DNA of 64,000 nt, taken from contig NZ_JYJB01000004.1 of the NCBI RefSeq assembly GCF_000956475.1, positions 1-64,000 on the forward strand, in the 5' to 3' direction. The position numbers were made by a program, and so were the translations under genes. Origin of the DNA: Microbacterium hydrocarbonoxydans (lineage in GTDB: Bacteria; Actinomycetota; Actinomycetes; Actinomycetales; Microbacteriaceae). Below are positions 33,257 to 44,357 of the stretch, piece after piece. Position 1 is the stretch's first letter; each line of letters starts with the position of its first letter. A model generated the notes under the pieces. The model did no database searches. It saw only the letters and a list, made by a program, of their open reading frames with translations, and was not told the DNA's origin.

Positions 33257-34184
33257 TCTTTCCGTCGGCGGCGTGAGACTCCACGAGCTCGTGCGCCTGC
33301 ACGGCCTCGGCGAGCGGCAGCTCGGGACCGAGCTCGACCGTGAAGTCACCTGAGGCGATGAGGTCGATGGTCGCGGGCAGCGCCTCGGCGCGCCAGGCGA
33401 GCTCCTGCTCGGTGAGCGGGACGGGCGAGCCCCCGGAGAACGCGCGGATGCCGAAGGACGCGGCATCCGGTCCCCGCACGATGGTCGCGATGCGGTCGCG
33501 GTCGGAGACGAGAGCGAGCGAGGCCTCGATCGCCTCATCCGTGCCGGCGCAGTCGAGAGCCACTGTGACCTCGCCCGGCGCCGCGTCGCGCACGCGGTCG
33601 AGGAGACCGTCGCCGTAGGCGATCGGGATCGCTCCGAGTTCTCGCAGCTGCTCGTGCCGTGCGGGGCTGGCGGTGGCGATCACGGTCGCACCCCAGGTGA
33701 CCGCGAACTGCACGGCGAACTGGCCGACGGATCCTGATCCGCCGTGGATCAGCACGACGTCTCCGGCCGTCACGCCCAGCGACGTGAGCGCCTGGTACGC
33801 CGTGCCCGCAGGGATGGCGATGGCGGCGCCCTCGGCCGCCGTCACGGAGTCGGGCAGAGCGGCGAGGTTCGCCGCCGGCACGGCGAGAAGGGACGCGTAG
33901 GTGCCGACCGTGTCGCGGATCGCGACCCTGTCGCCGACCGCGTAGGACTGCACGCCGGCGCCGATCGACTCGATCACTCCTGCGCCGTCGAATCCGACCC
34001 GGCGTGGTTCGACGATGGGCGGGGAGGGGCGCTTGCCGCCGCGGAGCTTCGCGTCGATCGGGTTGACCCCGGCGGCCTCGATCCGCACCACGACCTCGTC
34101 GCGCGCGGCGACAGGATCGGGGATCTCGATCAGGTGCAGGACGTCAGGGGAGCCGATTTCGGTGTACACGATCGCGCGAGCCAT
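33240..34184 (-). CDS. Quinone oxidoreductase-like NADPH dehydrogenase (MDR superfamily)
   Basis: Medium-chain reductase that lacks structural zinc ligands, so probably a quinone or enone reductase. The 314 aa show the GroES-like start (SPDVLHLIEIPDPVAARDEV, VRIEAAGVNPIDAKLRGG, RRVGFDGAGVIESIGAG) and the NADPH domain (VLIHGGSGSVGQFAVQFAV). ATG 34184 lies 6 nt after TAGCCT. The 3' end overlaps the ribokinase gene; upstream is the repeat at the hrpA 3' end. Confidence 0.9.
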   Translation of the reverse strand: MARAIVYTEIGSPDVLHLIEIPDPVAARDEVVVRIEAAGVNPIDAKLRGGKRPSPPIVEPRRVGFDGAGVIESIGAGVQSYAVGDRVAIRDTVGTYASLLAVPAANLAALPDSVTAAEGAAIAIPAGTAYQALTSLGVTAGDVVLIHGGSGSVGQFAVQFAVTWGATVIATASPARHEQLRELGAIPIAYGDGLLDRVRDAAPGEVTVALDCAGTDEAIEASLALVSDRDRIATIVRGPDAASFGIRAFSGGSPVPLTEQELAWRAEALPATIDLIASGDFTVELGPELPLAEAVQAHELVESHAADGKIILVP

Positions 34185-34190
34185 GATTCC

Positions 34191-34196
34191 AGGCTA
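34191..34196 (-). promoter_or_regulatory. Leaderless-type -10 hexamer (quinone oxidoreductase gene)
   Basis: TAGCCT, then ggaatc, then ATG 34184: six bases between hexamer and start. Confidence 0.6.
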
Positions 34197-34215
34197 ACCG
34201 CGTTCGCCTCTGCGC

Positions 34216-34247
34216 GTTTCGTCTCGCTTCGCTCGCTCAACGAGCGG
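34216..34247. repeat. Dispersed repeat element at the 3' end of hrpA
   Basis: A 30-bp segment beginning GTTTCGTCTCGCTTCGCTCG recurs at 61,919-61,948 with 28 of 30 identical bases. The hrpA stop codon (34,237-34,239) lies inside it. Confidence 0.75.
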
Positions 34248-37200
34248 AGGGCGCGGCAAGAGCCTTCATGATTCGTTGCGCTGATACCGGCTGCGCGGTG
34301 CCCAGGCGCTGTGCGAACACGCTCACGCGATACTCCTCGAGCAGCCAGCGCGTCTCGACGATCGCCGCCGACGCATTCGGAGTGAGCGGAATCGTGCCGC
34401 CGGCGTCTTCGTACGCCTTCGCCATCCGCTCGAACTCGCTCATCCGCGTGCGATCCTTGCCCGGCTCGTTCGCGAGGGTCTTCAGACGGTCGATCATGCC
34501 GCCGAGGTAGCGGGGGAAATGCACGAGCTGGTCGACGCCTGCGGCCGAGATGAACCCCGGATGCAGGAGGCCCGCGAGCTGCGTGCGGATGTCGTTGAGC
34601 GGCCCGAGCAGGGCGAGGGAGTTCTGCGACTTGATGCCGCGCTCCACCTCGCGCGACGCCGTCAGGATGCGGGCGACAAGGGACACGCAGGCGAACAGCT
34701 CGTCGACGAGGGTCACCGAGATCGCGTCCCGGGCCTGCTCGAACGCGGCCTGGGTGCGGATGGGCCCGCGCTGGTCCAGTGCGCGCCGAACGACGGCGCG
34801 GCGGCAGTCCTCCAGGAGCGCCGCCGCGTTCTGATACGGGGAGGCGGCGAGTGCAAGCTTCTCGGGTGCGGTCAGATGCTCCTGCACGTACGACATCGGC
34901 GACGGCACGGCGAGAAGAACGAGCCGCAGCACGCCGTCGCGGCTCGCCGCCGCCGCAGCATCCGCCGTGGCTTCGACGCGCACCGAGACGCTCTTGCCGT
35001 CGTCGACGATGGCCGGATAGCCGCGCACGACGCCGCCGGCCACGCGCGTGTCGAGCACTTCGGGGAGATCGCCGAAGGTCCAGCTCGTCAGGCCCGAGCG
35101 CTCGATGGATGCCGCGGATGCCACCGCCGCCGCGCCCTTGGACGGAACCGGCCCCTTCGACGGACTCGCGCCCTTCGACAGGCTCAGGGACCCCGGTGCC
35201 GCTGAGCGGGCGATGGACCGCGCCACGCTGGATCTCGCCCGGTCGGACAGCTGCGCCTGCAGCTCCGCGAGATCGCGGCTCGACCCCGCGATGCGACCGC
35301 GTTCATCGACCGCGCGGAAGTTCATGCGCAGGTGCGCGGGAACGCGCTCGTCGTCGAACTCGTTCGGGGTGACCAGCTGATTCGCGAGCGGCTGGATGAG
35401 CTTCGCCAGCGCCTCCTTGAGCGTGCGCGGCGGGAGGCCGCCATGCGTCTCGGGTCCTTCGCCCGCCAGGGCATCGCCGAACTTCTCCGCCCAGTCGGCC
35501 GCGGGCACCACATGGCGACGAATCGCCTTGGGCAGGGCGCGGAGGAGGCCCGTGACGAGCTCGGCGCGCAGGCCCGGCACCTGCCAGTCGAATCCACGGT
35601 CCTCGATCTGAGCCAGCAGCGCCAGGGGCACGACGACGCTGACGCCGTCATCCGCCGCTCCCGGCTCGAACCGGTAGGCGAGGCCGAGCACCTGATCGCC
35701 CTGCGTCCACCGCGTGGGGAACTCGTTCTGATCGGCTCGCTCGTCGTCGTCGATCAGGTCGCTCTCGCGCATCACGAGCAGCTTCGGTGTGGTCGTCAGG
35801 GCATCGCGCCACCACTTCTCGAAGGAGCGCACGTCGAACACCTCTGACGGGATGCGCTCGTCGTAGAAGCGGAAGACGGCTTCGTCGCCGGCGAGGATGT
35901 CGCGGCGGCGCTCTCGCTCCTCGAGCTTCTCGAGGCGTCTGCGCAGCTCGGCGTTGCTGCGCCAGAAGGCGCTGACCCTCTTGTCGATGCGGGTCGGGTC
36001 CCATTCGCCCTCGACGAGGGCATGCCGCAGGAACAGTTCGCGGGACGCGGCCCTGTCGATGCGCGCGAACTGCACACGGCGGCGCGGGATGATCTCGACA
36101 CCGAACAGGGTGACCTTCTCGAAGGCGACGGCGGCGCCGGCATCCTTCGACCAGTGCGGCTCGGTGACCTGACGCTTGGCGAGGTCTCCGGCCAGCGACT
36201 CCGCCCACGCAGGGTCGATCGCCGCGACCGTGCGGGCGAACGTGCGGGACGTCTCCACGATCTCGGCGGCCATCACGGCCTGCGGACTCTTCTTGCGGAG
36301 CCCGGAGCCGGGGAAGATCGAGAAGCGGATGCCGCGGGCCCCCCTATACTCGGCGATCCTGCGCTTCGGGTCCTTCGGCGCCGTCTTGTTCTGGCCTCCG
36401 GCGGGTGCGCTGCGTTCGTCGAGGATGCCGATCTGCGACAGCAGTCCGGCCAGGAGCGCCTTGTGGATCGCGTCTGGGTCCGCCGCGTCCGTCTCGCTCG
36501 ATGACCGGGTGCCGGGGCGCTTGACAAGCGTCTGCAGCTGACGGTGCACGTCGAACCACTCCCGCACGCGGACGTAGTTCAGATGCTCGCTGCGGCACAT
36601 GCGTCGGAAGGCGCTGGAGCCCAGCTCGCGCTGCTGCTCGCGCAGGTGGTTCCACAGGTTCAGCAGGGTCAGGAAGTCGCTGGTCGGATCGACGAACCGC
36701 GCGTGCATGCGCTCCGCCTCGTCGCGGACGCCCTGCGGCGCCTCCGCCGAGGGGCGCTCGCGGACGTCCTGGATGGAGAGTCCGGCCACGATGGGAATCA
36801 CCGGACCGGCGACGCCGGATGTCGCCGCCTCGACGATCATGCGGGCGAAGCGCGGGTCCATCGGCATGCGTGCGATGTCGCGCCCGATGCGGGTGAGCTG
36901 TGCCCGGCCGCCGGGGCCCTGAGCCTGCCGAATGGCTCCGAGCTCCACCAGGAGGTCGAAGGCGGCCTTCACGCCGCGCGAGTCGGGCGGAGTGAGGAAC
37001 GGGAACTCGGTGATGTCGCCGAATCCGAGCGACAGCATCTGCAGCACGACCGATGCGAGCGAGGTGCGCAGGATCTCGGGCTCCGTGAACTCGGGGCGCC
37101 CGCCGAAGTCGTCTTCGCTGTAGAGCCGGATCGCGATGCCCTCGCTGGTGCGGCCCGCGCGGCCCGAGCGCTGATTCGCCGAGGCCTGCGACACCGGCTC

Positions 37201-38202
37201 GATCGGCAGGCGCTGCACCTTCGAGCGGTTGCTGTACCGCGAGATGCGGGCGGTGCCGGTGTCGATCACGTACTTGATGCCGGGCACCGTGAGGCTCGTC
37301 TCTGCGACGTTCGTCGCGAGGACGACACGGCGGCGGACGCCGGCCAGAGAAGAGCGTTCGAACACGCGATGCTGCTCGGCTGCCGACAGGCGCCCGTAGA
37401 GGGGGAGCACCTCGGTGGGCGAGCGATCCTTCGCGAAGGCTGCGCGCACAGCATCCGCAGCATCCGTGATCTCCGCCTCGCCGGGCAGGAACACGAGGAC
37501 GTCGCCGGGCGCTTCTCGATCGAGCTCCCGCAGCGCGCCGACGATCTCGGCGACCTCGTCGATCTCCTCCTCGCTCTCCTCGTCCACGCGCGAGCGATAG
37601 CGGATCTCGACAGGGTAGGTGCGACCCGAGACCTCGATGATCGGCGCCGGCCTGGGTTCGGTGCCGGAGCCCGACGACGGGGCGAAGTGCTTCGCGAAGC
37701 TCTCGGGGTCGATGGTCGCCGAGGTGATGATGACCTTGAGATCAGGTCGCTCCGGCAGGATGCGCACCAGGTACCCGAGCAGGAAGTCGACATTCAGGGA
37801 GCGTTCGTGCGCCTCGTCGATGATGATCGTGTCGTAGCGGCGGAGCAGCCGGTCGCGGTGGATCTCGTTGAGGAGGATGCCGTCGGTCATCAGGGCGACG
37901 CGCGTCTCGTCCGAGACCTGATCCGTGAAGCGCACCTTGTAGCCGACGAGCCCGCCCAGCTCGACCTGCAGCTCCTCGGCGACGCGCTCGGCGATCGTGC
38001 GGGCGGCGAGGCGGCGGGGCTGCGTGTGTGCGATGCGCTCGCGGCCGAGCTCCAGGCAGATCTTCGGAAGCTGCGTCGTCTTGCCGGATCCGGTGGCACC
38101 AGCGACGATCACGACCTGGTTGTCGCGGATGGCGTCGGCGATCTCACCCCTGGCCGCACTGACCGGCAGCTCCGGGGGATAGGTGATCACGGGAGAAGAC
38201 AT
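34237..38202 (-). CDS. hrpA: ATP-dependent RNA helicase HrpA
   Basis: DEAH-box RNA helicase of 1,321 aa, the long bacterial form. Walker A is GATGSGKTTQLPKI, the DEAH box is IIIDEAHERSLNVDFLLG, and later motifs are ATSATID-type (IITSATIDPESFAKHF), ATNVAETSLTVPGIKYVID and QRSGRAGR. The long C-terminal region (DUF3418-like) is present. ATG 38202 is chosen because MSSPVITYPPELPVSA opens the domain and GGAGGG precedes it. About residues 1000-1020 contain PGSLSLSKGASPSKGPVPSK, a low-complexity insertion matching a dispersed repeat. The last codons and stop fall in another repeat. Confidence 0.95.
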   Translation of the reverse strand: MSSPVITYPPELPVSAARGEIADAIRDNQVVIVAGATGSGKTTQLPKICLELGRERIAHTQPRRLAARTIAERVAEELQVELGGLVGYKVRFTDQVSDETRVALMTDGILLNEIHRDRLLRRYDTIIIDEAHERSLNVDFLLGYLVRILPERPDLKVIITSATIDPESFAKHFAPSSGSGTEPRPAPIIEVSGRTYPVEIRYRSRVDEESEEEIDEVAEIVGALRELDREAPGDVLVFLPGEAEITDAADAVRAAFAKDRSPTEVLPLYGRLSAAEQHRVFERSSLAGVRRRVVLATNVAETSLTVPGIKYVIDTGTARISRYSNRSKVQRLPIEPVSQASANQRSGRAGRTSEGIAIRLYSEDDFGGRPEFTEPEILRTSLASVVLQMLSLGFGDITEFPFLTPPDSRGVKAAFDLLVELGAIRQAQGPGGRAQLTRIGRDIARMPMDPRFARMIVEAATSGVAGPVIPIVAGLSIQDVRERPSAEAPQGVRDEAERMHARFVDPTSDFLTLLNLWNHLREQQRELGSSAFRRMCRSEHLNYVRVREWFDVHRQLQTLVKRPGTRSSSETDAADPDAIHKALLAGLLSQIGILDERSAPAGGQNKTAPKDPKRRIAEYRGARGIRFSIFPGSGLRKKSPQAVMAAEIVETSRTFARTVAAIDPAWAESLAGDLAKRQVTEPHWSKDAGAAVAFEKVTLFGVEIIPRRRVQFARIDRAASRELFLRHALVEGEWDPTRIDKRVSAFWRSNAELRRRLEKLEERERRRDILAGDEAVFRFYDERIPSEVFDVRSFEKWWRDALTTTPKLLVMRESDLIDDDERADQNEFPTRWTQGDQVLGLAYRFEPGAADDGVSVVVPLALLAQIEDRGFDWQVPGLRAELVTGLLRALPKAIRRHVVPAADWAEKFGDALAGEGPETHGGLPPRTLKEALAKLIQPLANQLVTPNEFDDERVPAHLRMNFRAVDERGRIAGSSRDLAELQAQLSDRARSSVARSIARSAAPGSLSLSKGASPSKGPVPSKGAAAVASAASIERSGLTSWTFGDLPEVLDTRVAGGVVRGYPAIVDDGKSVSVRVEATADAAAAASRDGVLRLVLLAVPSPMSYVQEHLTAPEKLALAASPYQNAAALLEDCRRAVVRRALDQRGPIRTQAAFEQARDAISVTLVDELFACVSLVARILTASREVERGIKSQNSLALLGPLNDIRTQLAGLLHPGFISAAGVDQLVHFPRYLGGMIDRLKTLANEPGKDRTRMSEFERMAKAYEDAGGTIPLTPNASAAIVETRWLLEEYRVSVFAQRLGTAQPVSAQRIMKALAAPSAR
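35147..35193. repeat. Repeat-derived insertion inside hrpA
   Basis: Degenerate tandem copies of CCCTTCGACGG-like units (35,147, 35,153-35,170 region, 35,171) end in CCCTTCGACAGGCTCAGGG (35,171-35,189). Read leftward they encode the SLSLSKG/SPSKG/VPSKG stretch of HrpA, unlike the surrounding helicase sequence. The frame stays open. Confidence 0.65.
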
Positions 38203-38210
38203 AGCCCTCC

Positions 38211-38255
38211 ATCGTATGCCGGGATCGAGGCAGCTCGGCATCCACCGCATACGAT
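38211..38255. promoter_or_regulatory. Divergent promoters with a shared GCATACGAT element
   Basis: Leftward GCATACGAT (TACGAT at 38,211-38,216) lies 8 nt before the hrpA ATG. Rightward GCATACGAT (TACGAT at 38,250-38,255) lies 6 nt before ATG 38262. The two 9-bp elements form an inverted repeat about 30 bp apart. Confidence 0.6.
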
Positions 38256-38261
38256 CGTCGG

Positions 38262-40249
<1,988 letters not shown>

Positions 40250-40267
40250 CGTAATGATTCGCCCGAT

Positions 40268-40302
40268 GACGCCCCGTGTCGCCTCATGCGACGCGGGGCG
40301 TC
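40268..40302 (+). terminator. Terminator hairpin after the aldo/keto reductase gene
   Basis: GACGCCCCG (40,268-40,276) pairs with CGGGGCGTC (40,294-40,302), with inner GTCGC/GCGAC and loop CTCAT: a stem of about 14 bp. No U tract follows. Confidence 0.7.
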
Positions 40303-40310
40303 GTCACGAG

Positions 40311-40316
40311 TAGCTT
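40311..40316 (+). promoter_or_regulatory. Leaderless-type -10 hexamer (FMN reductase gene)
   Basis: TAGCTT, then cgtcgac, then ATG 40324: seven bases. This supports ATG 40324 over the GTG-like starts upstream. Confidence 0.55.
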
Positions 40317-40323
40317 CGTCGAC

Positions 40324-40893
40324 ATGACAGCCGCCTACCGTGTCGTCGCCGTGTCCGGCTCGCTTCACGAGCCGAGCAAGACCACCGCGCTCATCCGCGC
40401 CATCGGCGCAGCCGTCGCCGAGCTCGCCGAGATCGAGTTCGAGCTGATCGAGCTCACGGACGTCGGTCCTGCGCTGGCTGGAGCGCTGCGCCGGGATCAG
40501 CTTCCGCTCCATGTGGAGGAGAAGATCGTGGCGATCGAGCAGGCGGATCTGCTCATCGTCGGCAGTCCCGTGTACCGGGCGTCCTTCACGGGCCTGTTCA
40601 AGCATCTTTTCGACTTCGTCGGACAGTACGCGCTCGTCGGCAAGCCGGTGCTGCTGGCGGCCACGGGCGGCGGTGAACGACACGCGCTCATCATCGAGCA
40701 CCAGCTGCGCCCGCTGTTCGCGTTCTTCCAGGCGCTCACCCTGCCCCTTGGCGTGTACGCGAGCGACACGGACTTCGACGGGTACGTGATCGAATCGGAG
40801 GTGCTGCGATCCCGCATCGCGCTCGCCGCCGAGCGTGCGCTGCCGCTCGTGGGGTACGCCGCGGCAAGGCCCGTGGAGCTTCTCGCCGGCTGA
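40324..40893 (+). CDS. NADPH-dependent FMN reductase (MsuE/SsuE-like)
   Basis: Supplies reduced flavin to partner monooxygenases or reduces quinones. The 189 aa from ATG 40324 show the flavodoxin-like fold: VVAVSGSLHEPSKTTALIRA binds FMN phosphate, then LLIVGSPVYRASFTGLFKHL and GKPVLLAATGGGERHALII follow in family order. This matches the MsuE subgroup linked with sulfonate use, but no sulfonate monooxygenase lies nearby. The hairpin at 40,268 separates it from the gene before. Confidence 0.88.
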   Translation: MTAAYRVVAVSGSLHEPSKTTALIRAIGAAVAELAEIEFELIELTDVGPALAGALRRDQLPLHVEEKIVAIEQADLLIVGSPVYRASFTGLFKHLFDFVGQYALVGKPVLLAATGGGERHALIIEHQLRPLFAFFQALTLPLGVYASDTDFDGYVIESEVLRSRIALAAERALPLVGYAAARPVELLAG

Positions 40894-40907
40894 GCCGAGG
40901 ACAGGCG

Positions 40908-40913
40908 TAGCGT
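40908..40913 (+). promoter_or_regulatory. Leaderless-type -10 hexamer (DUF255 gene)
   Basis: TAGCGT, then tgcacac, then GTG 40921: seven bases between hexamer and start. Confidence 0.55.
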
Positions 40914-40920
40914 TGCACAC

Positions 40921-42720
40921 GTGACGAACCGACTGGCAGGCACGCTCAGCCCCTACCTCCGCGCGCATGCCGAGAATCCCGTCGACTGGTATCCGTGGGG
41001 GGCCGAGGCCTTCGCCGAAGCCGAGCGGCGCGACGTGCCGCTGCTCATCTCGATCGGCTACTCCACATGCCATTGGTGCCACGTCATGGCCAGGGAGTCA
41101 TTCTCGGATCCGGCCATCGCGGCGATGATCGACGAGGGCTTCGTCGCGGTCAAGGTCGACCGGGAGGAGCACCCGGAGGTCGACAGCGCATACATGGCCG
41201 CGGCCTCCGCGTTCACACAGAATCTCGGCTGGCCGCTGACGGTCTTCGCGACCCCGCGCGGGCGCGCCTTCTACGCGGGCACATACTGGCCGCCGGCGCC
41301 ACGGCCGCCGATGCCGGCGTTCCGCGACGTGCTCGCGGCGGTGCGGGAGGCATGGATGCTGCGGCGCGCGCAGGCGGAGGAGTCGGCCGATGCCGTGGCA
41401 GATGCCCTTGCGCATGCGGCTCTGTCGACGCCCGGCGACCTCCCCGACGCCGCCGAGCTCACGGCAGCGGCTCAGGCCATCGCGGCGAGGGAGGACCGTG
41501 TGCACGGAGGATTCGGCGGCGCTCCGAAGTTCCCGGTCGCGACGGTGCTCGGCTTCCTGCTGAGTCCGCTGGTGCACCGCGAGGCAGCCGAGGCGTCTGC
41601 CTCGGCTGCGCGCGCGCTCGCCGCCATGGCGGCTTCCGCATTGCGCGACGAGGACGGCGGCTTCTTCCGATACGCCACGCAGCGCGACTGGACGGTTCCG
41701 CACTACGAGCGGATGCTGACCGACAACGCCCAGCTGCTCGACATCGCGCTCGACGCGGGTGACCACGGCGTCGCGCGCGGCATCGCCGAGTTCCTCCTCA
41801 CGACGCTGAGACGCCCGGCCGGGGGCTTCGGTGCGGCGCAGGACTCGGAGTCCTGGATCGACGGCCGCCGCAACGAGGGCGGCTACTACCAGCGCCCCGT
41901 GACGGCACGGGGTGCGCTCGAGTCGCCCGAAGTCGACGGCAAGGTCATCACGGGGTGGAACGGACTCGCGATCGGCGCGCTCTCCCGCGCGGGCCAGCGC
42001 CTCGGGGATTCGTCTCTGGTGTCGGCCGCAACAGAGGCCGCAGAAGCAGTGCTCACGCAGAATCGCGATCCGGACGGCAGGCTCGTACGCACCTCGCTCG
42101 GCGGAGCGGCATCGACGGCATCGGCGACGGCATCCGATCTCGCTCTGCTCGCCGACGGCCTGTTCGCGCTCGCCGCGGCGAGCGGCGAGGCGTCGTGGGC
42201 GACGACCGGACGCGCGCTGCTCGACGAGTCGCTGTCCGGGGTCGCGCGCGATCCTCAGCTGTCGGCGCAGAGGATCGCGACGGCCCCTGACCAGACCGAC
42301 GGCGACCTTCCCAGCGACGCCTCATCCATCGCGATGGCCGCGCTGTCGGCGTGGCGCCTCGGCGCGGGGGAGCGCTACCGCGACTCGGCCGCAGAGATCG
42401 TGCGGTCGCTGTCGAAGAGCGCGTTGGAGCAGCCCTTCGCGCACGGCAGCATGCTGCGCGTCGCGGCCGCTCTCATCGACGCGCCCCGGCAGATCGTCGC
42501 GGTCGTCACGGATCGCGATGGTGCGCTGGCCGCGGCCGCTCGGACGGCGGACGCCGACGTGATCGCCATCGTGACACCCGCGCAGGCGGCGGCGTTCGCG
42601 GATGCCGGCTTCGAGCTGTTCGACGGAAGGGCCGATGCCACGGATCGGGTTTACGACTGCCGCGGCTTCGTGTGCCGGTTGCCGGTGAGCGACCCCGCCG
42701 ACGTGGTGGCCGCGCGCTGA
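40921..42720 (+). CDS. Thioredoxin-domain protein (DUF255, YyaL/SPATA20 type)
   Basis: A 599-aa protein from GTG 40921. The N-terminal 160 residues are the DUF255 thioredoxin-like domain: [19 protein letters not shown], then the redox site [17 protein letters not shown] (CxxC) and [20 protein letters not shown]. The rest is an alpha/alpha-barrel like N-acylglucosamine epimerases ([54 protein letters not shown]). Bacterial family members usually have 640-700 residues, so this one is somewhat short. The function is unknown. Confidence 0.9.
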   Translation: MTNRLAGTLSPYLRAHAENPVDWYPWGAEAFAEAERRDVPLLISIGYSTCHWCHVMARESFSDPAIAAMIDEGFVAVKVDREEHPEVDSAYMAAASAFTQNLGWPLTVFATPRGRAFYAGTYWPPAPRPPMPAFRDVLAAVREAWMLRRAQAEESADAVADALAHAALSTPGDLPDAAELTAAAQAIAAREDRVHGGFGGAPKFPVATVLGFLLSPLVHREAAEASASAARALAAMAASALRDEDGGFFRYATQRDWTVPHYERMLTDNAQLLDIALDAGDHGVARGIAEFLLTTLRRPAGGFGAAQDSESWIDGRRNEGGYYQRPVTARGALESPEVDGKVITGWNGLAIGALSRAGQRLGDSSLVSAATEAAEAVLTQNRDPDGRLVRTSLGGAASTASATASDLALLADGLFALAAASGEASWATTGRALLDESLSGVARDPQLSAQRIATAPDQTDGDLPSDASSIAMAALSAWRLGAGERYRDSAAEIVRSLSKSALEQPFAHGSMLRVAAALIDAPRQIVAVVTDRDGALAAAARTADADVIAIVTPAQAAAFADAGFELFDGRADATDRVYDCRGFVCRLPVSDPADVVAAR

Positions 42721-42768
42721 CTCAGCCCGCGTTGCACATCGCCCTGGATCCGTCAGGCGCGCCCATGC

Positions 42769-44322
42769 TCACACCCAGCCGGGGAGCCAGTTGTGCAGCA
42801 GCCAGAACTGGTAGGGCACGCTCATGCCGGTCCACACGGGATAGAAGAACGCCGAGACCAGCACGGCGAACACGAGGAAGACCGTGACGGTGCGCTCGCC
42901 GGCCTGGCGCCGGTACAGGGGATCGTCACGGCGGCCGGCGATCACGCGCAGCGTCATCGCGAGGCCCAGCACGAGGAACGGCATCATCGCCACCGTGTAG
43001 AACTGGAAGATCGTGCGCTCGGGGAACATCAGCCAGGGAACATAGGTCGCAGCGAGCCCGATGAGCGGCAGGGTGAGAGCGGGCTCGATGGTGCGCCTCT
43101 GGATCCAGGCGCGCACCAGGCGGTACAGCAGGTACACGGATGCCGCGACGCCCGCGTACCAGATCAGCGGGTTCGGGATGCTGCTGATCACCGCGATGCA
43201 GTGGTCGGTGCCGCAGCCCGTCGGATCGCTGCCCACCCATACCGCGGTAGGCCGCAGCAGGAACGGCCACTCCCACGCCGGGCTCGCGTAGGGATGCCCG
43301 CTGGTGAGGCCCACGTGGAAGTTCAGCATGGCCTGGTGGTACCTGAACAGCGAGACGAAGGGATTCGGGTCGAGGTCGCGGTTGTAGCCGCCCGCGGTGA
43401 CGAGCCAGCCGGTCCAGCTCGTGAGGTACACCGCGAACGCAGGGGCGACGAGCAGCACGAACGACACCGGTCCCTGGCGGAACGCGGCTGCCGTGGGCCA
43501 CAGGACGATGCCTGCCCGGCGGCGGGCGAGAGCATCCGTCACCACGACGTACAGTCCGAAGGCCGCGAGCACGTACAGGCCTGACCACTTGACGGCGCAC
43601 GCCGCGCCGAACGCGAGGCCGGCCGCGACGAGCCACGGGCGGCGCCAGAGCACCCGGCCCCACATCGGCTCGGGGTCGTCCGGATCGGGCCGCTCGAGCA
43701 CGGGGATCGTGCGCTCCCTGTCGCACAGGATGAACAGCACGCCGAGCATGATGAAGAAGGTGAGGATGCCGTCGAGCAGGGCGATGCGGCTCAGCACGAT
43801 GCTGAGGCCGTCGATCGCGAGGAGCCCGGCCGCGACCGTCGCCACGACGACGGAGCCGCTGAGCCTGCGGGCGATGAGATACGTGAGCAGAACGGTGCCG
43901 GTGCCGAGGAGGGCAGTCGCGAGCCGCCAGCCGACGCTGTTGTCCGGCCCGCCGAGAGCCATGCCCAGAGCGATCAGCCACTTGCCGAGCGGCGGATGCA
44001 CGATGAAGGCGCCCTTGGGATCGAGCGGCAGCTGCTGCAGGGTGATGAACGCCTCGTTGGCGTTCTCGCCCCAGGTGCCCTCATAGCCGAGCGTCCACAG
44101 CGACCAGGCGTCCTTGACGTAATAGGTCTCGTCGAAGGCGAGCTGGTGCGGGTGCCCCACGTTCACCAGCCGCAGCACTGCGGCGAGCAGCGTGATCACG
44201 AGCGGCGCGAACCAGCCGATCATGCGGCCCCAGTCGGGGCTGCCCAGGATGCTGTCGCGCAGCTGCCCGTAGCGCGTCAGGCGCTGGTCGGGAGGCGGCA
44301 GCAGCGGGGCGGGTTCGGTCAC
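42769..44322 (-). CDS. pmt: Protein O-mannosyltransferase (GT39, PMT family)
   Basis: Transfers mannose from polyprenyl-phosphomannose to Ser/Thr of exported proteins. The 517 aa have about eleven membrane helices. The first outer loop carries the DE motif in LAFDETYYVKDAWSLW, followed by FIVHPPLGKWLIALG. SGHPYASPAWEWPFLLRPTAVW is the typical later loop. GTG 44322 is chosen because TAGGCT lies exactly 6 nt upstream. Divergent pmt and rsmI is a known actinobacterial arrangement. Confidence 0.92.
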   Translation of the reverse strand: MTEPAPLLPPPDQRLTRYGQLRDSILGSPDWGRMIGWFAPLVITLLAAVLRLVNVGHPHQLAFDETYYVKDAWSLWTLGYEGTWGENANEAFITLQQLPLDPKGAFIVHPPLGKWLIALGMALGGPDNSVGWRLATALLGTGTVLLTYLIARRLSGSVVVATVAAGLLAIDGLSIVLSRIALLDGILTFFIMLGVLFILCDRERTIPVLERPDPDDPEPMWGRVLWRRPWLVAAGLAFGAACAVKWSGLYVLAAFGLYVVVTDALARRRAGIVLWPTAAAFRQGPVSFVLLVAPAFAVYLTSWTGWLVTAGGYNRDLDPNPFVSLFRYHQAMLNFHVGLTSGHPYASPAWEWPFLLRPTAVWVGSDPTGCGTDHCIAVISSIPNPLIWYAGVAASVYLLYRLVRAWIQRRTIEPALTLPLIGLAATYVPWLMFPERTIFQFYTVAMMPFLVLGLAMTLRVIAGRRDDPLYRRQAGERTVTVFLVFAVLVSAFFYPVWTGMSVPYQFWLLHNWLPGWV

Positions 44323-44328
44323 CGCTAC

Positions 44329-44351
44329 AGCCTAGACAACGCGCCTAGGCT
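44329..44351. promoter_or_regulatory. Back-to-back leaderless promoters of pmt and rsmI
   Basis: Leftward TAGGCT (44,329-44,334) is 6 nt before GTG 44322; rightward TAGGCT (44,346-44,351) is 6 nt before GTG 44358. Identical hexamers face away from each other within 23 bp. Confidence 0.65.
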
Positions 44352-44357
44352 GATCGT

